Both the position numbers and the translations under genes were made by a program. Shown one piece after another: positions 8,141 to 16,441 of a stretch of DNA of 21,273 nucleotides. Source of the DNA: Candidatus Neomicrothrix sp. UBA2131. Its GTDB lineage: Bacteria > Actinomycetota > Acidimicrobiia > Acidimicrobiales > MedAcidi-G1. Numbering within the stretch: position 1 is the first letter of the stretch; each line of letters opens with the position of its first letter. The notes below the pieces were generated by a model. That model made no database searches and was not told the origin of the DNA. It saw nothing but the letters and a program-made list of their open reading frames with translations. The stretch spans positions 1 through 21,273 of the forward strand of contig DCXR01000020.1 of NCBI GenBank assembly GCA_002329075.1, read 5' to 3'.

Positions 8141-9328
8141 TCAGTCCAATTTCTCGAGGAGCGGCGCCACCGGTCCGTCTTCCGCCCAGAGGCCTTCGAG
8201 CGCACGGTACGGGATCGTGATCGAGACCGTGCTGGCGCCCGACCCCCCGACCGTGAAGGGGGCGAACGACAGGACCAGGCCACCGTGGGTCAGGTTGAAG
8301 CGCTCGAAGTTGACGGCATCCGGGCCGGCACCGACGAGGCGGCGCTCGTCGACCCACGGCTCCTGTTCGAGGCGCCTGATCGCCTCCGCCGACACGGCCC
8401 GGACCCAGTCGGCCTCCTCGTCGAACAGCACGTCGATGGTGAACGGGCGGCCGTCCACGAGGTCAAAGGTCTCCGTCAGCACCTCTGACGACTCGGCGGC
8501 CGTCCCCGGGAGCAGACGGCGCGTGGTGTTGCGGACGCTGAACACGTCGTCGGTCGACAGCAGCACCTCGTACTCGTGCATGATCCACATACAGCGTCCG
8601 TCGAGTGCCTCCATACACGCGTAGCCGTTGCGCTCGACGGCGCTGATCGCGTCGTCGAGGAAGCCGGCCAGCGCTCCCTGGATGAGCCCGAGGATGCGGC
8701 CGTTGACGCGGGGCGCCTCGTCGGTCCCGTCGATCCGGGGCCACCGGACCACGACCTCGACCAGCCCGGGTGCTCCGACCGGAAGCCCATCAGGACCGTG
8801 GGCCGCCGCACCCGTGTCGAGCACGCAGACCAGTTCCTCCCACTCGATCTCGGGACCCTCCGGTCCGTCGACCTCGTCGGGACGTTCCCGCGGCACTATC
8901 AGCACCTGCCCCACCCGCAACCGGTCGGGGTCGCTTAGCGAGTTGGCCCGCATGAATGCCGCCACGGTGGTGTCGAAGCGCTCGGCGATCTTGCCCAGGG
9001 TGTCGCCCGATTCGACCGTCACGGTCCGGGGGCCCTCATCCGGGAGCACGATCTCGTCCGGGCGGGCGTTCTGGATGCAGGCCTCCGCCTCCTTGCGCAC
9101 GGAGACCAGCTGCACGGGCTCCCAGTCCGACACCTCGGCGGGCGGCAGCGTCGATGTCGTCGAACCGTCACCGAACAGGTCGGGGAAGGTGGTCGTGGTG
9201 TCGAGCGTCGGACCATTGCCGGCACTGCATGCAGCAGCCGACACGACCAGGGCGAGTAGGGAGGCGACGGCTCGCATCCTCCAAGGATCGCACGCCCGAA
9301 GACCGATACGTTCCCACCGTCGCTTCAT
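8141..9328 (-). CDS. LysM-domain lipoprotein with RsiV-like DUF4163/DUF3298 C-terminus
   Basis: A 395-residue lipoprotein. A hydrophobic stretch (VASLLALVVSAAAC) ends in a lipobox with Cys34 as the lipidation site, followed by a Thr/Ser-rich linker. A LysM domain follows at about 102-146 (TVTVESGDTLGKIAERF ... LRVGQVLIVP), which should bind peptidoglycan glycan. Residues about 185-390 resemble the DUF4163/DUF3298 pair of RsiV and PdaC-type proteins, ending in LTHGGLVLSFAPF and ITIPYRAL. It should sit on the outer face of the membrane against the wall. The start is taken at 9328, where ATGA overlaps the stop of the EamA gene, indicating translational coupling. An internal ATG at 9277 also gives a good signal peptide, but its GGAGG abuts the ATG with no spacing. 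Function: cell-envelope binding, details unknown. Confidence 0.8.
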   Translation of the reverse strand: MKRRWERIGLRACDPWRMRAVASLLALVVSAAACSAGNGPTLDTTTTFPDLFGDGSTTSTLPPAEVSDWEPVQLVSVRKEAEACIQNARPDEIVLPDEGPRTVTVESGDTLGKIAERFDTTVAAFMRANSLSDPDRLRVGQVLIVPRERPDEVDGPEGPEIEWEELVCVLDTGAAAHGPDGLPVGAPGLVEVVVRWPRIDGTDEAPRVNGRILGLIQGALAGFLDDAISAVERNGYACMEALDGRCMWIMHEYEVLLSTDDVFSVRNTTRRLLPGTAAESSEVLTETFDLVDGRPFTIDVLFDEEADWVRAVSAEAIRRLEQEPWVDERRLVGAGPDAVNFERFNLTHGGLVLSFAPFTVGGSGASTVSITIPYRALEGLWAEDGPVAPLLEKLD

Positions 9329-10155
9329 CCGGCGACGATCAGGGTGATTGCACCCAGGGAGCCGGCGAGTCCGACCACCTGACCCCGCGAGATCGGCTCC
9401 TTGAGCACGGTCCGGGCCAGCAGCACGGTGACCGCCGGATAGAGCGAGGTGAGGACGGCGACGAGGCTGAGCATCCCCCGACCGAGCGCTTCGAGCAGCA
9501 TCACGTTGCCTCCGCTGTCGCAGAGTCCGCATACGAGGATGAGCCGTCTGGCGTCACGGATCGGCCCCCGCACCCTCCGGACGAAGGCCAGCACCGTGAC
9601 GAGGATGACGACCGTCGTGAGCCGACTGCCGACGACCGGCCATGGGGCGCTGGCGGGATCCGTGCCGCTGAGCACGATGGAGAAGCCGGCGAACCCGATG
9701 CCGGACAGCACCGAACCGATGAGGAGTCCGGCGGTGGTCCGTCCGGCGGCCTCCGGCGGCCGCGACACCAACACGATCGCCACGAGGCCGAGCACCACCC
9801 CCACCAACTGGAGCAGGGTGAGGCGATCGCCGAAGGCGACACCCCACAGGGCCGGAACTGCGGCGTTGGTGACCGCTGCGATGGGTGCAACCACCGCCAT
9901 GGGCCCGGTCGAGAGTCCCCGGTAGAGCAGGGTGATGCCGATCAGCCCGGAAAGGCCACCGAACATGCCGGCCACGAAGTCGCCACCGTCGAACTGCTCG
10001 GCCATGCCCGGTGCCAGCGCCAGGACCAGCGCCAACCCCACGATGTTGGAGCCGGCGACCACCGTGACGACCTTCGTGCGCTTCGAGGCCTGCCCTCCGA
10101 AGAAGTCGCCGACCCCGAATATGGCTGCAGCGACAAGAGAGAAGAGGGCGGCCAT
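9325..10155 (-). CDS. EamA/DMT family transporter
   Basis: A 276-residue integral membrane protein with about ten hydrophobic segments arranged as two halves of five. This is the drug/metabolite transporter (EamA) layout. The first half ends with LLYRGLSTGPMAVVAPIAAVTNAAVPALWGV, and the second repeats the pattern with LEALGRGMLSLVAVLTSLYPAVTVLLA ... EPISRGQVVGLAGSLGAITLIV. The glycine/proline-rich helix ends and the R/K-E-P near the last helices are typical. Members export or import amino acids, sugars, drugs or other small metabolites; the substrate cannot be read here. The ATG at 10155 is preceded by TAGGCT and 9 nt, so the leader is very short. The last codons overlap the LysM lipoprotein start by 4 bp. 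Confidence 0.87.
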   Translation of the reverse strand: MAALFSLVAAAIFGVGDFFGGQASKRTKVVTVVAGSNIVGLALVLALAPGMAEQFDGGDFVAGMFGGLSGLIGITLLYRGLSTGPMAVVAPIAAVTNAAVPALWGVAFGDRLTLLQLVGVVLGLVAIVLVSRPPEAAGRTTAGLLIGSVLSGIGFAGFSIVLSGTDPASAPWPVVGSRLTTVVILVTVLAFVRRVRGPIRDARRLILVCGLCDSGGNVMLLEALGRGMLSLVAVLTSLYPAVTVLLARTVLKEPISRGQVVGLAGSLGAITLIVAG

Positions 10156-10164
10156 GGGTCGCCG

Positions 10165-10170
10165 AGCCTA
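10165..10170 (-). promoter_or_regulatory. Putative -10 box (TAGGCT) of the EamA-LysM operon
   Basis: Read on the minus strand, TAGGCT stands 9 nt before the ATG at 10155, leaving room for at most a few nt of leader. It is identical to the box in front of the nitroreductase gene. Confidence 0.35.
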
Positions 10171-10472
10171 CGGCCCGTCCCGCCCTGCCCTTCCGTTCAG
10201 TCCCCCGGTGGGCCGACCCGGGGCGGCCAGGTCGACCTCGGCGTGGTAGCCGGTGACAACGCCCTGTTGCTCGAGAGGGCGGACGCGGTCGAGGGTGGTC
10301 GGAGGCGAAGGCCCGCAGTTGGTCCAGGCCGCTCGGTCCAGCCCCGATGACGGCTACGCGTTGCGCAACGGAACATTTCCCCTCAGGGGTCAAGCTGGAA
10401 CACCCAGGAGGTATCTGCAGCCGAATCCACCGGCAATGCCGCCCGATCACCGGCACCGTCAGTGGGTGGTCC

Positions 10473-10478
10473 TAGCGT
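10473..10478 (+). promoter_or_regulatory. Putative leaderless -10 box (TAGCGT) of the PEP-utilizer gene
   Basis: TAGCGT is followed by 7 nt and the ATG at 10486. No Shine-Dalgarno sequence is present. This supports the ATG at 10486 over the GTG at 10462. The same hexamer precedes the BipA gene. Confidence 0.4.
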
Positions 10479-10485
10479 CCTGGTC

Positions 10486-12144
10486 ATGGGAGCAGGGGAA
10501 GCCGACACCTTCGAGGCACCGGGGCCGGGCTGCTGGCAACTGGACCGGTCGCACTTCCCGGGCGGCACCACGCCGGTCATGCAGTGGCTGGTGCCCGAGG
10601 CGATGCAGTCCGCCTACCGCAAACAGTGGCCGATCACCGGCGTGCCGGCCGAGACGCTGTCGTTCCGGTTCGTCAACGGGTTCACCTACACACGTATGCG
10701 GCCGCTCATCCGGCCCGACAGGCCCTCGGCGAAGCCGCCTCCGGCTTTTCTTCTCAGGATCGCCTCCCGATTGCACCCCGAGTTCCGCCGCAGGACACGT
10801 GCCGCACGGCGCAACCTCGAGCAGTCGCCGGCGCCGGCGGTCATAGCAGAATGGCATGCGGTGACCCGGCCCCGACTGGTCGAGCAGAACCTGGCATTCG
10901 GAGCGGTCGACCTGGCGACCCTCGACGATGCCGGGCTGGCCGCCCACCTCGAGGCGCTGCTCACCCACATCCGTTGGACCTTCGAGGAACACTTCCGCCT
11001 CCACGGCTACGACCTCGGCCCGATCGGCCAACTGCTCGTCGCCGGGCACCGCTGGCGCATCCCGGGTGGCGAAATGCTCGCAGCACTCGTCGGTGCGTCG
11101 CCGTCCACGTCGGCGCCGATCGAAGCGCTACGCCGCATCCGCGACCTCGTCGCAGGGTCGAGGGCTATCCCGGCCAGCCTCACCGAAGTGGCCGCAGTCT
11201 CGCCCGACGTCGCTGTGGAACTCGACACGTACCTCCGCCACCGGGGGTCGATGCTGTTCACCGGCTACGACCTCGACGCCCTCACCCTCGGCGAGATGCC
11301 CGACGTGGTCCTGGCCACGATCCTCTCGGGCGCCGACGAACGGATCCACGATCCCGACCATCTCGCAGTCACCATTGCCGGCCTCCGTGAACGGGTCCCG
11401 GAAGGTGATCGTGACCGGTTCGACGACCTGCTGGCACGGGCCCGCGAGGCCATGGACCTGCGCGACGACAACGGCCCGATCACGGCCGAATGGCCGGCCG
11501 GCCTGCTGCGCCTCGCCATGAAAGAGGCCGGCCGACGGCTGGCCGACGCTGGACGTCTCCACGACACCTCACACGTGTTCGAACTGGGGCCCGTTGAACT
11601 CCTGACGATGACCGCCTCCGGCGCAGGGCCCGGCGCCGACGACCTTACGGAGAGGGCCGCCGTGCGCGCCCACCAGAAGACCCTCGATCCCCCGCAGACC
11701 CTGGGCGACCTCGAGGGCACGCTGGCGCTCGACGCCCTCCCGGGTCCACTCGCAGAGACGGTCACCATCATCCAGGCCTGTCTCACCGAGCTAGGAATGA
11801 TCGACGAGCCCGTCGAGAGACAGCCGCTCGAGGGCTCCGGCATCGGCGCCGAGACGTACGTGGGCGTGGCCCGGGTGGCCGAGAACGCCGACGAAGCGCT
11901 CGACCGGCTGCAACCGGGCGAGGTACTGGTCACGCGTACGACGACCCCCGCCTACAACCTGGTCCTGACCCTCGTCGGGGGCCTGGTCACCGCCGAAGGC
12001 GGCCCCATGAGCCACGCTGCGGTTCTGTCGCGCGAGCTCGGCATCCCGGCAGTCGTGGGCGCACCCGGCGCAATGGAGGGGATCGCCGACGGTGACCGGG
12101 TCGAGGTCGACCCGGAGAACGGGGTGGTGCGGGTCCTGGCCTGA
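10486..12144 (+). CDS. PEP-utilizing enzyme, phosphohistidine (mobile) domain protein without ATP-grasp domain
   Basis: A 552-residue cytoplasmic protein. The last 80 residues form the swivelling phosphohistidine domain of PEP-utilizing enzymes. GEVLVTRTTTPAYNL is followed by GGLVTAEGGPMSHAAVLSRELGIPAVVG, where H510 is the expected phospho-accepting histidine. The N-terminal PGPGCWQLDRSHFPGGTTPV is the entry motif of the central region of rifampin-phosphotransferase and PEP-synthase-like proteins. The middle (about 100-450) is largely helical and matches the central part of such proteins. The N-terminal ATP-grasp (PPDK_N) domain and the C-terminal PEP-binding TIM barrel are both absent. Either it works with a separate ATP-grasp partner, as phenylphosphate synthase does, or it has a phospho-transfer or scaffold role. 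No partner is adjacent. Family firm, function unknown. Confidence 0.83.
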   Translation: MGAGEADTFEAPGPGCWQLDRSHFPGGTTPVMQWLVPEAMQSAYRKQWPITGVPAETLSFRFVNGFTYTRMRPLIRPDRPSAKPPPAFLLRIASRLHPEFRRRTRAARRNLEQSPAPAVIAEWHAVTRPRLVEQNLAFGAVDLATLDDAGLAAHLEALLTHIRWTFEEHFRLHGYDLGPIGQLLVAGHRWRIPGGEMLAALVGASPSTSAPIEALRRIRDLVAGSRAIPASLTEVAAVSPDVAVELDTYLRHRGSMLFTGYDLDALTLGEMPDVVLATILSGADERIHDPDHLAVTIAGLRERVPEGDRDRFDDLLARAREAMDLRDDNGPITAEWPAGLLRLAMKEAGRRLADAGRLHDTSHVFELGPVELLTMTASGAGPGADDLTERAAVRAHQKTLDPPQTLGDLEGTLALDALPGPLAETVTIIQACLTELGMIDEPVERQPLEGSGIGAETYVGVARVAENADEALDRLQPGEVLVTRTTTPAYNLVLTLVGGLVTAEGGPMSHAAVLSRELGIPAVVGAPGAMEGIADGDRVEVDPENGVVRVLA

Positions 12145-12159
12145 GGGGTCCGGCGCCGC

Positions 12160-13992
12160 TCAGACCCGGGCGTTCTTGAGCTTCTTGAGGTTGCGGGCCC
12201 GTTCGCCGGCGTCGAGCGTGACCTTGCGGAGCCGCACAGCGCCCGGGGTGACCTCGACGCACTCGTCGTCGGCGATGAACTCCAGCGCCTGCTCGAGGGA
12301 AAGCCGACGGGGTGGGGTTAGGCGGACCGTGTCGTCGGATGCCGCCGCCCGCACGTTCGTGAGCTTCTTCTCGCGACAGATGTTGACGTCCATGTCCTCG
12401 GCCCGGGGGTTCTCCCCCACGATCATCCCGGCATAGACCCTGTCGGTCGGCCCGACGAAGAGGCTGGCCCGTTCCTGAATGCCGGCGATGGCGTAGGCAG
12501 TGACGGCTCCGGTGCGGTCGGCGACCACCGTGCCCGTCGGACGGGTGCGCAACTCGCCCATCCACGGCTCCCATCCCTCGAACACGTGGTGGAGCATCCC
12601 GGCGCCGCGGGTCTCGGTCATGAACTCTGTGCGAAAGCCGATGAGAGCACGGGCGGCGACGATGTAGTCGAGGCGCACCCAGCCGGTGCCGTGGTTGACC
12701 ATGTCGACCATGCGTGCCCGGCGCTCACCGAGGAGTTGTGTGACGGCGCCGACATGGTCCTCGGGGACGTCGATCGAGAGGTTCTCGGTGGGCTCGTGCA
12801 CCTTGCCTTCGATCTCGCGCAGCACGACCGCGGGCTTGCCGACGGTGAGCTCGAAGCCCTCGCGGCGCATGGTCTCGACGAGTATCGCCAGTTGGAGTTC
12901 CCCGCGGCCCTGGACCTCCCAGGTGTCGGGGCGCTCGGTGGGCAACACCCGCAGCGAGACGTTTCCGACGAGTTCGGCGTCGAGGCGGGCCTTGACCTGG
13001 CGGGCCGTCAACTTGGAGCCGTCGTCGCCGGCGACCGGCGACGTGTTGACGCCGAGCGTCATGGAAAGCGTCGGCTCATCGACGCTGATGACGGGCAATG
13101 GGCGGGGATCCTCGGGGTCGGCGAGGGTCTCGCCGATGGTTACGTCCTCGATTCCGGATACGTAGGCGATCTCGCCGGGCCCGGCCTCCGCTACCTCGAC
13201 CTGGCCCAGTGCCTCCGTGACGGTGACCGTGCCGACCCTTGCCGACTGGATCGAACCGTCGGTGCGGCACCAGGCGACGGGCGCACCCTGGCGGAGGGTG
13301 CCGCTGGTGACACGACAGACCGCTATCCGGCCGAGGTAGGGCGAGGCGTCCAGGTTGGTGACGTGTGCCCGCAACGGGGCGTCCCCGTCGTACGAGGGTG
13401 GCGGTACCTGCTCGAGAACCATGTCGAAGAAGGGCCCCAGGTCGGTGCCGGGAACCGCCGGGTCGAGTGTGGCCGTGCCGGCACGGGCATCGGTGTAGAC
13501 GATCGGGAACTCGATCTGGTCCTCGGATGCGTCGAGGTCGAGGAACAGTTCGTAGACCTCGTCGACGACCGCCTCGAGGCGGGCGTCGGGGCGGTCGACC
13601 TTGTTGACCACGACCACGATCGACAGGCCGGCTTCGAGGGCCTTGCGCAGCACAAAGCGGGTCTGGGGTCTGGGCCCTTCGGCGGCGTCGATGAGCAGCA
13701 GGACGCCGTCGACCATGTTGAGGGCCCGTTCGACCTCACCACCGAAGTCGGAGTGGCCGGGGGTGTCGACGATGTTGACCTTGACGTCGCCGCGCTGGAT
13801 CGCGGTGTTCTTGGCGAGGATCGTGATGCCCTTCTCACGCTCGAGGTCCATCGAGTCCATGACCCGCTCGGTGGGTTCCTCGTGGGCGGAGAAGGCGCCC
13901 GACTGGCGCAGCAGGGCATCGACGAGCGTCGTCTTGCCGTGGTCGACGTGCGCGATGACGGCGATGTTTCGAAGGTCGGAACGGACGGCCAC
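12160..13992 (-). CDS. typA: Translational GTPase BipA/TypA
   Basis: A 610-residue ribosome-associated GTPase of the elongation-factor superfamily, involved in ribosome assembly and stress adaptation. G-motifs are intact: AHVDHGKTT (14-22), the switch I region EREKGITI, DTPGH (76-80) and NKVD (130-133). Domains II, III and V follow, then the BipA-specific C-terminal domain with AYAIAGIQERASLFVGP, VYAGMIVGENPR and DMDVNICREKKLTNVRAA. Length is normal (about 605-640). It starts with GTG; the box TAGCGT lies 6 nt upstream and no Shine-Dalgarno is present, so translation is probably leaderless. It ends 15 bp from the convergent PEP-utilizer gene. This is a conserved housekeeping gene and argues that the region is chromosomal. 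Confidence 0.97.
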   Translation of the reverse strand: MAVRSDLRNIAVIAHVDHGKTTLVDALLRQSGAFSAHEEPTERVMDSMDLEREKGITILAKNTAIQRGDVKVNIVDTPGHSDFGGEVERALNMVDGVLLLIDAAEGPRPQTRFVLRKALEAGLSIVVVVNKVDRPDARLEAVVDEVYELFLDLDASEDQIEFPIVYTDARAGTATLDPAVPGTDLGPFFDMVLEQVPPPSYDGDAPLRAHVTNLDASPYLGRIAVCRVTSGTLRQGAPVAWCRTDGSIQSARVGTVTVTEALGQVEVAEAGPGEIAYVSGIEDVTIGETLADPEDPRPLPVISVDEPTLSMTLGVNTSPVAGDDGSKLTARQVKARLDAELVGNVSLRVLPTERPDTWEVQGRGELQLAILVETMRREGFELTVGKPAVVLREIEGKVHEPTENLSIDVPEDHVGAVTQLLGERRARMVDMVNHGTGWVRLDYIVAARALIGFRTEFMTETRGAGMLHHVFEGWEPWMGELRTRPTGTVVADRTGAVTAYAIAGIQERASLFVGPTDRVYAGMIVGENPRAEDMDVNICREKKLTNVRAAASDDTVRLTPPRRLSLEQALEFIADDECVEVTPGAVRLRKVTLDAGERARNLKKLKNARV

Positions 13993-13998
13993 GAAAGA

Positions 13999-14004
13999 AC
14001 GCTA
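13999..14004 (-). promoter_or_regulatory. Putative leaderless -10 box (TAGCGT) of typA
   Basis: Read on the minus strand, TAGCGT is followed by TCTTTC and then the GTG start at 13992. The remaining 239 bp up to the monooxygenase stop at 14244 show no gene or clear terminator. Confidence 0.4.
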
Positions 14005-14243
14005 CGGCCGGGTCGTGGTGCCGGGATGTCTGTGTGACCGATACCCGCGGAAGAACCGTGGGGGTCCGACCGACAGGCCCCTGATGTTCGGTCGCCGCGC
14101 CCCTCGAACGGGACCAGCCGACCCTGAACCACTACCGACAAGGACCGGATGGCGGCCAGGCGTTCTCCAGACGGTCACACATGAACTGGCGGTGTCGTCG
14201 GGCTTGAGCACCGGGAAGCGGCCTTCGCGTCGATTTCCCCGAC

Positions 14244-16043
14244 TCAGCAGGTGAACTCCAACCCCGCAAACTCTCCGTCGCCACGCCACTGCTCGAGGAT
14301 CCGGAAGAACTCGATCGAACCACCGCCATACGGGGCTGACTGAATGGCGCCAGGTTCACGGGCCTTCCCCTCGTTGTTGTAGTAGCCGGGGGTGCAGTCC
14401 GGTCCTCCGAGCGCCCCCATCGCAAGGAGGCCCTTGGCCTTGATCGTCTCCACCCAGGCGTCCTCCGCGTCCTGTGCCACCTCGACCGTGCTGATACCTC
14501 GGCTCAGTGCATGACCGACGATGTGGGACACGTGAGTGGTCAGTTCGTCGAGAAGATGGGGAAAGTTGGCGGTGAATGCGGCCTGGCTGATGTGCAGGAA
14601 GAAGCAGTTCGGAAAGCCCCGGCTCTGCATGCCATGGAGGGTGGCCATCCCTTCAGCCCACTTCTCGGAGAGGGTCTGTCCCCTGCGGCCGACGACCTCA
14701 TACCCGGCCCGCCTGGCATATGCGGTACCCACCTCGAAGCCCGTGGCAAAGACGATGCAGTCGACTTCGTATTCGACGCCCGCTACGACGACGCCGCTTT
14801 CCGTGATGCGTTCGACACCCCTCCCGTCAGTGTCGACGAGTTCGACACTTGGCCGGTTGAACGTCGGGAGGTACTCGTCGTTGAACGTCGGCCGCTTGCA
14901 GAACATCCTGTAGTAGGGCTTGAGCTTCTCGGCGACTTCCGGGTCGTCGACAAGGTCGTCAACCCGGGACCGGATTTCGTTCATCTTGTCGAAGTTGGCC
15001 ATCTCCATCACCTCGGAGATATCGACGCCCTCCTCAGCCCTGGCCTTTCGGAATCGTCGGATCATCTTGCCGATGAGGTCGGTCCAACCGTCGTTCACGA
15101 GGTCCTCACCTTGGGGGACGCCTGAGACAAGTCCGTTGAAGTTCTCCATGCGGCGCTTCTGCCAGCCTGGCTCCAGGCCGGCAGCCCACACCGGGTCCGT
15201 GAGCCGGTTACCGCGAACATCCACCGACGAGGGTGTGCGCTGGAACACGTAGAGCCGCTCTGCTGCCTCCCCTAGGAACGGAACGCACTGGATCGCGCTG
15301 GCCCCGGTGCCGATGATCGCCACCCGTTTGTCTCCGAGTCGGTCGAGGTTCCCATCCGGCCCTCCACCCGTATATCCATAGTCCCAGCGGCTTGTATGGA
15401 ACGAATGGCCCTTGAACTCACCGATCCCGGGAATCCCTGGGAGCTTCGGGCGATTCAGGGGGCCGTTGGCCATCGCCACGAATCGAGCCCGGAGTGAATC
15501 ACCCCTGCCGGTTTCGACGATCCAACGCGACTGGTGGTCATCCCAGAACATGTCGGTGACTTCCGTCTGGAAGAGCGCACCGTCGTAGAGGCGGTAGTGA
15601 CGGCCGATCTGCTGGCTGTAGTCGAGTATCTCCCTGGCATAGGAGTACTTCTCTCGAGGTATGTAGCCGACCTCTTCGAGGAGTGGCAGGTAGACGTATG
15701 ACTCGATGTCACACTGGGCCCCCGGGTACCGGTTCCAGTACCAGGTGCCGCCGAAGTCGCCGCCCTTCTCGATGATCCGCAGGTCCTCCACTCCGTCCTC
15801 GCGGAGACGAGCCCCCATCTGCAGGCCCCCGAAACCACCCCCGATGACGACCACGTCGACCTCTTCGTCCAGGGGTGGACGGTCGATGCCGGACTCGATG
15901 TAGGGATCGTCGGTGTAGCGCTCAAACGCGCCGACAACCTCGACGTACTGGTCGTTGCCATCGACACGGAGGCGTTTGTCACGCTCGACCCGGTAGCGCT
16001 CCCGCATCGCATCGGGATCAAAGGGTTCATTGGCTGGGTTCAT
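14244..16043 (-). CDS. Baeyer-Villiger-type flavin-containing monooxygenase
   Basis: A 599-residue FAD- and NADPH-dependent class B monooxygenase. The FAD Rossmann motif is VVVIGGGFGGLQMG (about 64-77). FGGTWYWNRYPGAQCDIES is the conserved flavin loop. The Baeyer-Villiger fingerprint FxGxxxHxxxW[P/D] is complete (F210, G212, H216, W220, D221). The NADPH Rossmann motif is VAIIGTGASAIQ (about 241-252). IVFATGFEVGTAY is the late FAD-contact motif. The N-terminal extension with RERYRVERDKRLRVDGNDQYVEV is typical of the longer BVMOs (cyclopentadecanone and steroid monooxygenase-like). Such enzymes insert oxygen next to a ketone to give esters or lactones. The ATG at 16043 opens this extension; a GAGGA lies 12 nt upstream. 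It stands alone, with no adjacent esterase or alcohol dehydrogenase. Substrate unknown, probably a cyclic or long-chain ketone. Confidence 0.92.
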   Translation of the reverse strand: MNPANEPFDPDAMRERYRVERDKRLRVDGNDQYVEVVGAFERYTDDPYIESGIDRPPLDEEVDVVVIGGGFGGLQMGARLREDGVEDLRIIEKGGDFGGTWYWNRYPGAQCDIESYVYLPLLEEVGYIPREKYSYAREILDYSQQIGRHYRLYDGALFQTEVTDMFWDDHQSRWIVETGRGDSLRARFVAMANGPLNRPKLPGIPGIGEFKGHSFHTSRWDYGYTGGGPDGNLDRLGDKRVAIIGTGASAIQCVPFLGEAAERLYVFQRTPSSVDVRGNRLTDPVWAAGLEPGWQKRRMENFNGLVSGVPQGEDLVNDGWTDLIGKMIRRFRKARAEEGVDISEVMEMANFDKMNEIRSRVDDLVDDPEVAEKLKPYYRMFCKRPTFNDEYLPTFNRPSVELVDTDGRGVERITESGVVVAGVEYEVDCIVFATGFEVGTAYARRAGYEVVGRRGQTLSEKWAEGMATLHGMQSRGFPNCFFLHISQAAFTANFPHLLDELTTHVSHIVGHALSRGISTVEVAQDAEDAWVETIKAKGLLAMGALGGPDCTPGYYNNEGKAREPGAIQSAPYGGGSIEFFRILEQWRGDGEFAGLEFTC

Positions 16044-16441
16044 CGTCCGTTGTATTCCTCGACTTTGGCTTTTCCCACCCACGCTAGGTCGCTGTGCCAT
16101 CTCGGACCGAACCCGTCGAGACCGTCTCTTGGACGAGACCCGGCCTGTGTCGAGGAGTCGTCTGCCGAACGGACACTCCATGACCGGCCATCTCCGGGGT
16201 GCCCACCTCGAGTTCGCCGGCAACGGGGCTCTTCGATTTCCTGGGTGTCAACCAGGGTCGCTGACTTCCTCCGGTTGCTGGCCCTGCGACCGCGACAGCC
16301 ACGTTGGGACCCGACCCGAAGGCTCGCCGGGAAGGGCTTGCGGGAGGAAACCCCGGCAAGAATCACCCCACCTTCGATGCGGGCGACATTCGCCGAGCAA
16401 AGGAGAACTCCCCCTCCACTCTGACCAACTCCACCCGTTGG
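16044..16441. other. Intergenic region without a recognisable gene
   Basis: These 398 bp lie between the start of the monooxygenase gene and the end of the gntR gene, both on the minus strand. Open frames exist in several directions, but all are Arg/Ser/Pro-rich and show no family features. The region should hold the monooxygenase promoter and ends in the hairpin at 16422-16444. No copy of the TTGTGTCACAA-like operator was seen here. Confidence 0.5.

Larger units (their letters stand above)
10156..10485. other. Divergent intergenic region with a 12-bp perfect palindrome
   Basis: These 330 bp separate the EamA gene (minus) and the PEP-utilizer gene (plus). I see no credible coding sequence, tRNA or terminator. 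The perfect palindrome CGTTGCGCAACG lies at 10359-10370 and could be a protein-binding site. The two ends hold short -10 boxes: TAGGCT for the minus gene and TAGCGT for the plus gene. Confidence 0.5.

Noticed and set aside
8956..10350. 464-codon plus-strand frame opposite the lipoprotein and transporter genes
   Set aside because: It is antisense to two well-supported genes; the protein is His/Arg/Gly/Pro-rich without any recognisable fold.
12586..14037. Long open frame (483 codons) on the plus strand opposite typA
   Set aside because: It is an antisense shadow of a conserved gene in GC-rich DNA, and its composition (Asp/Gly/Val-rich without domains) is typical of such shadows.
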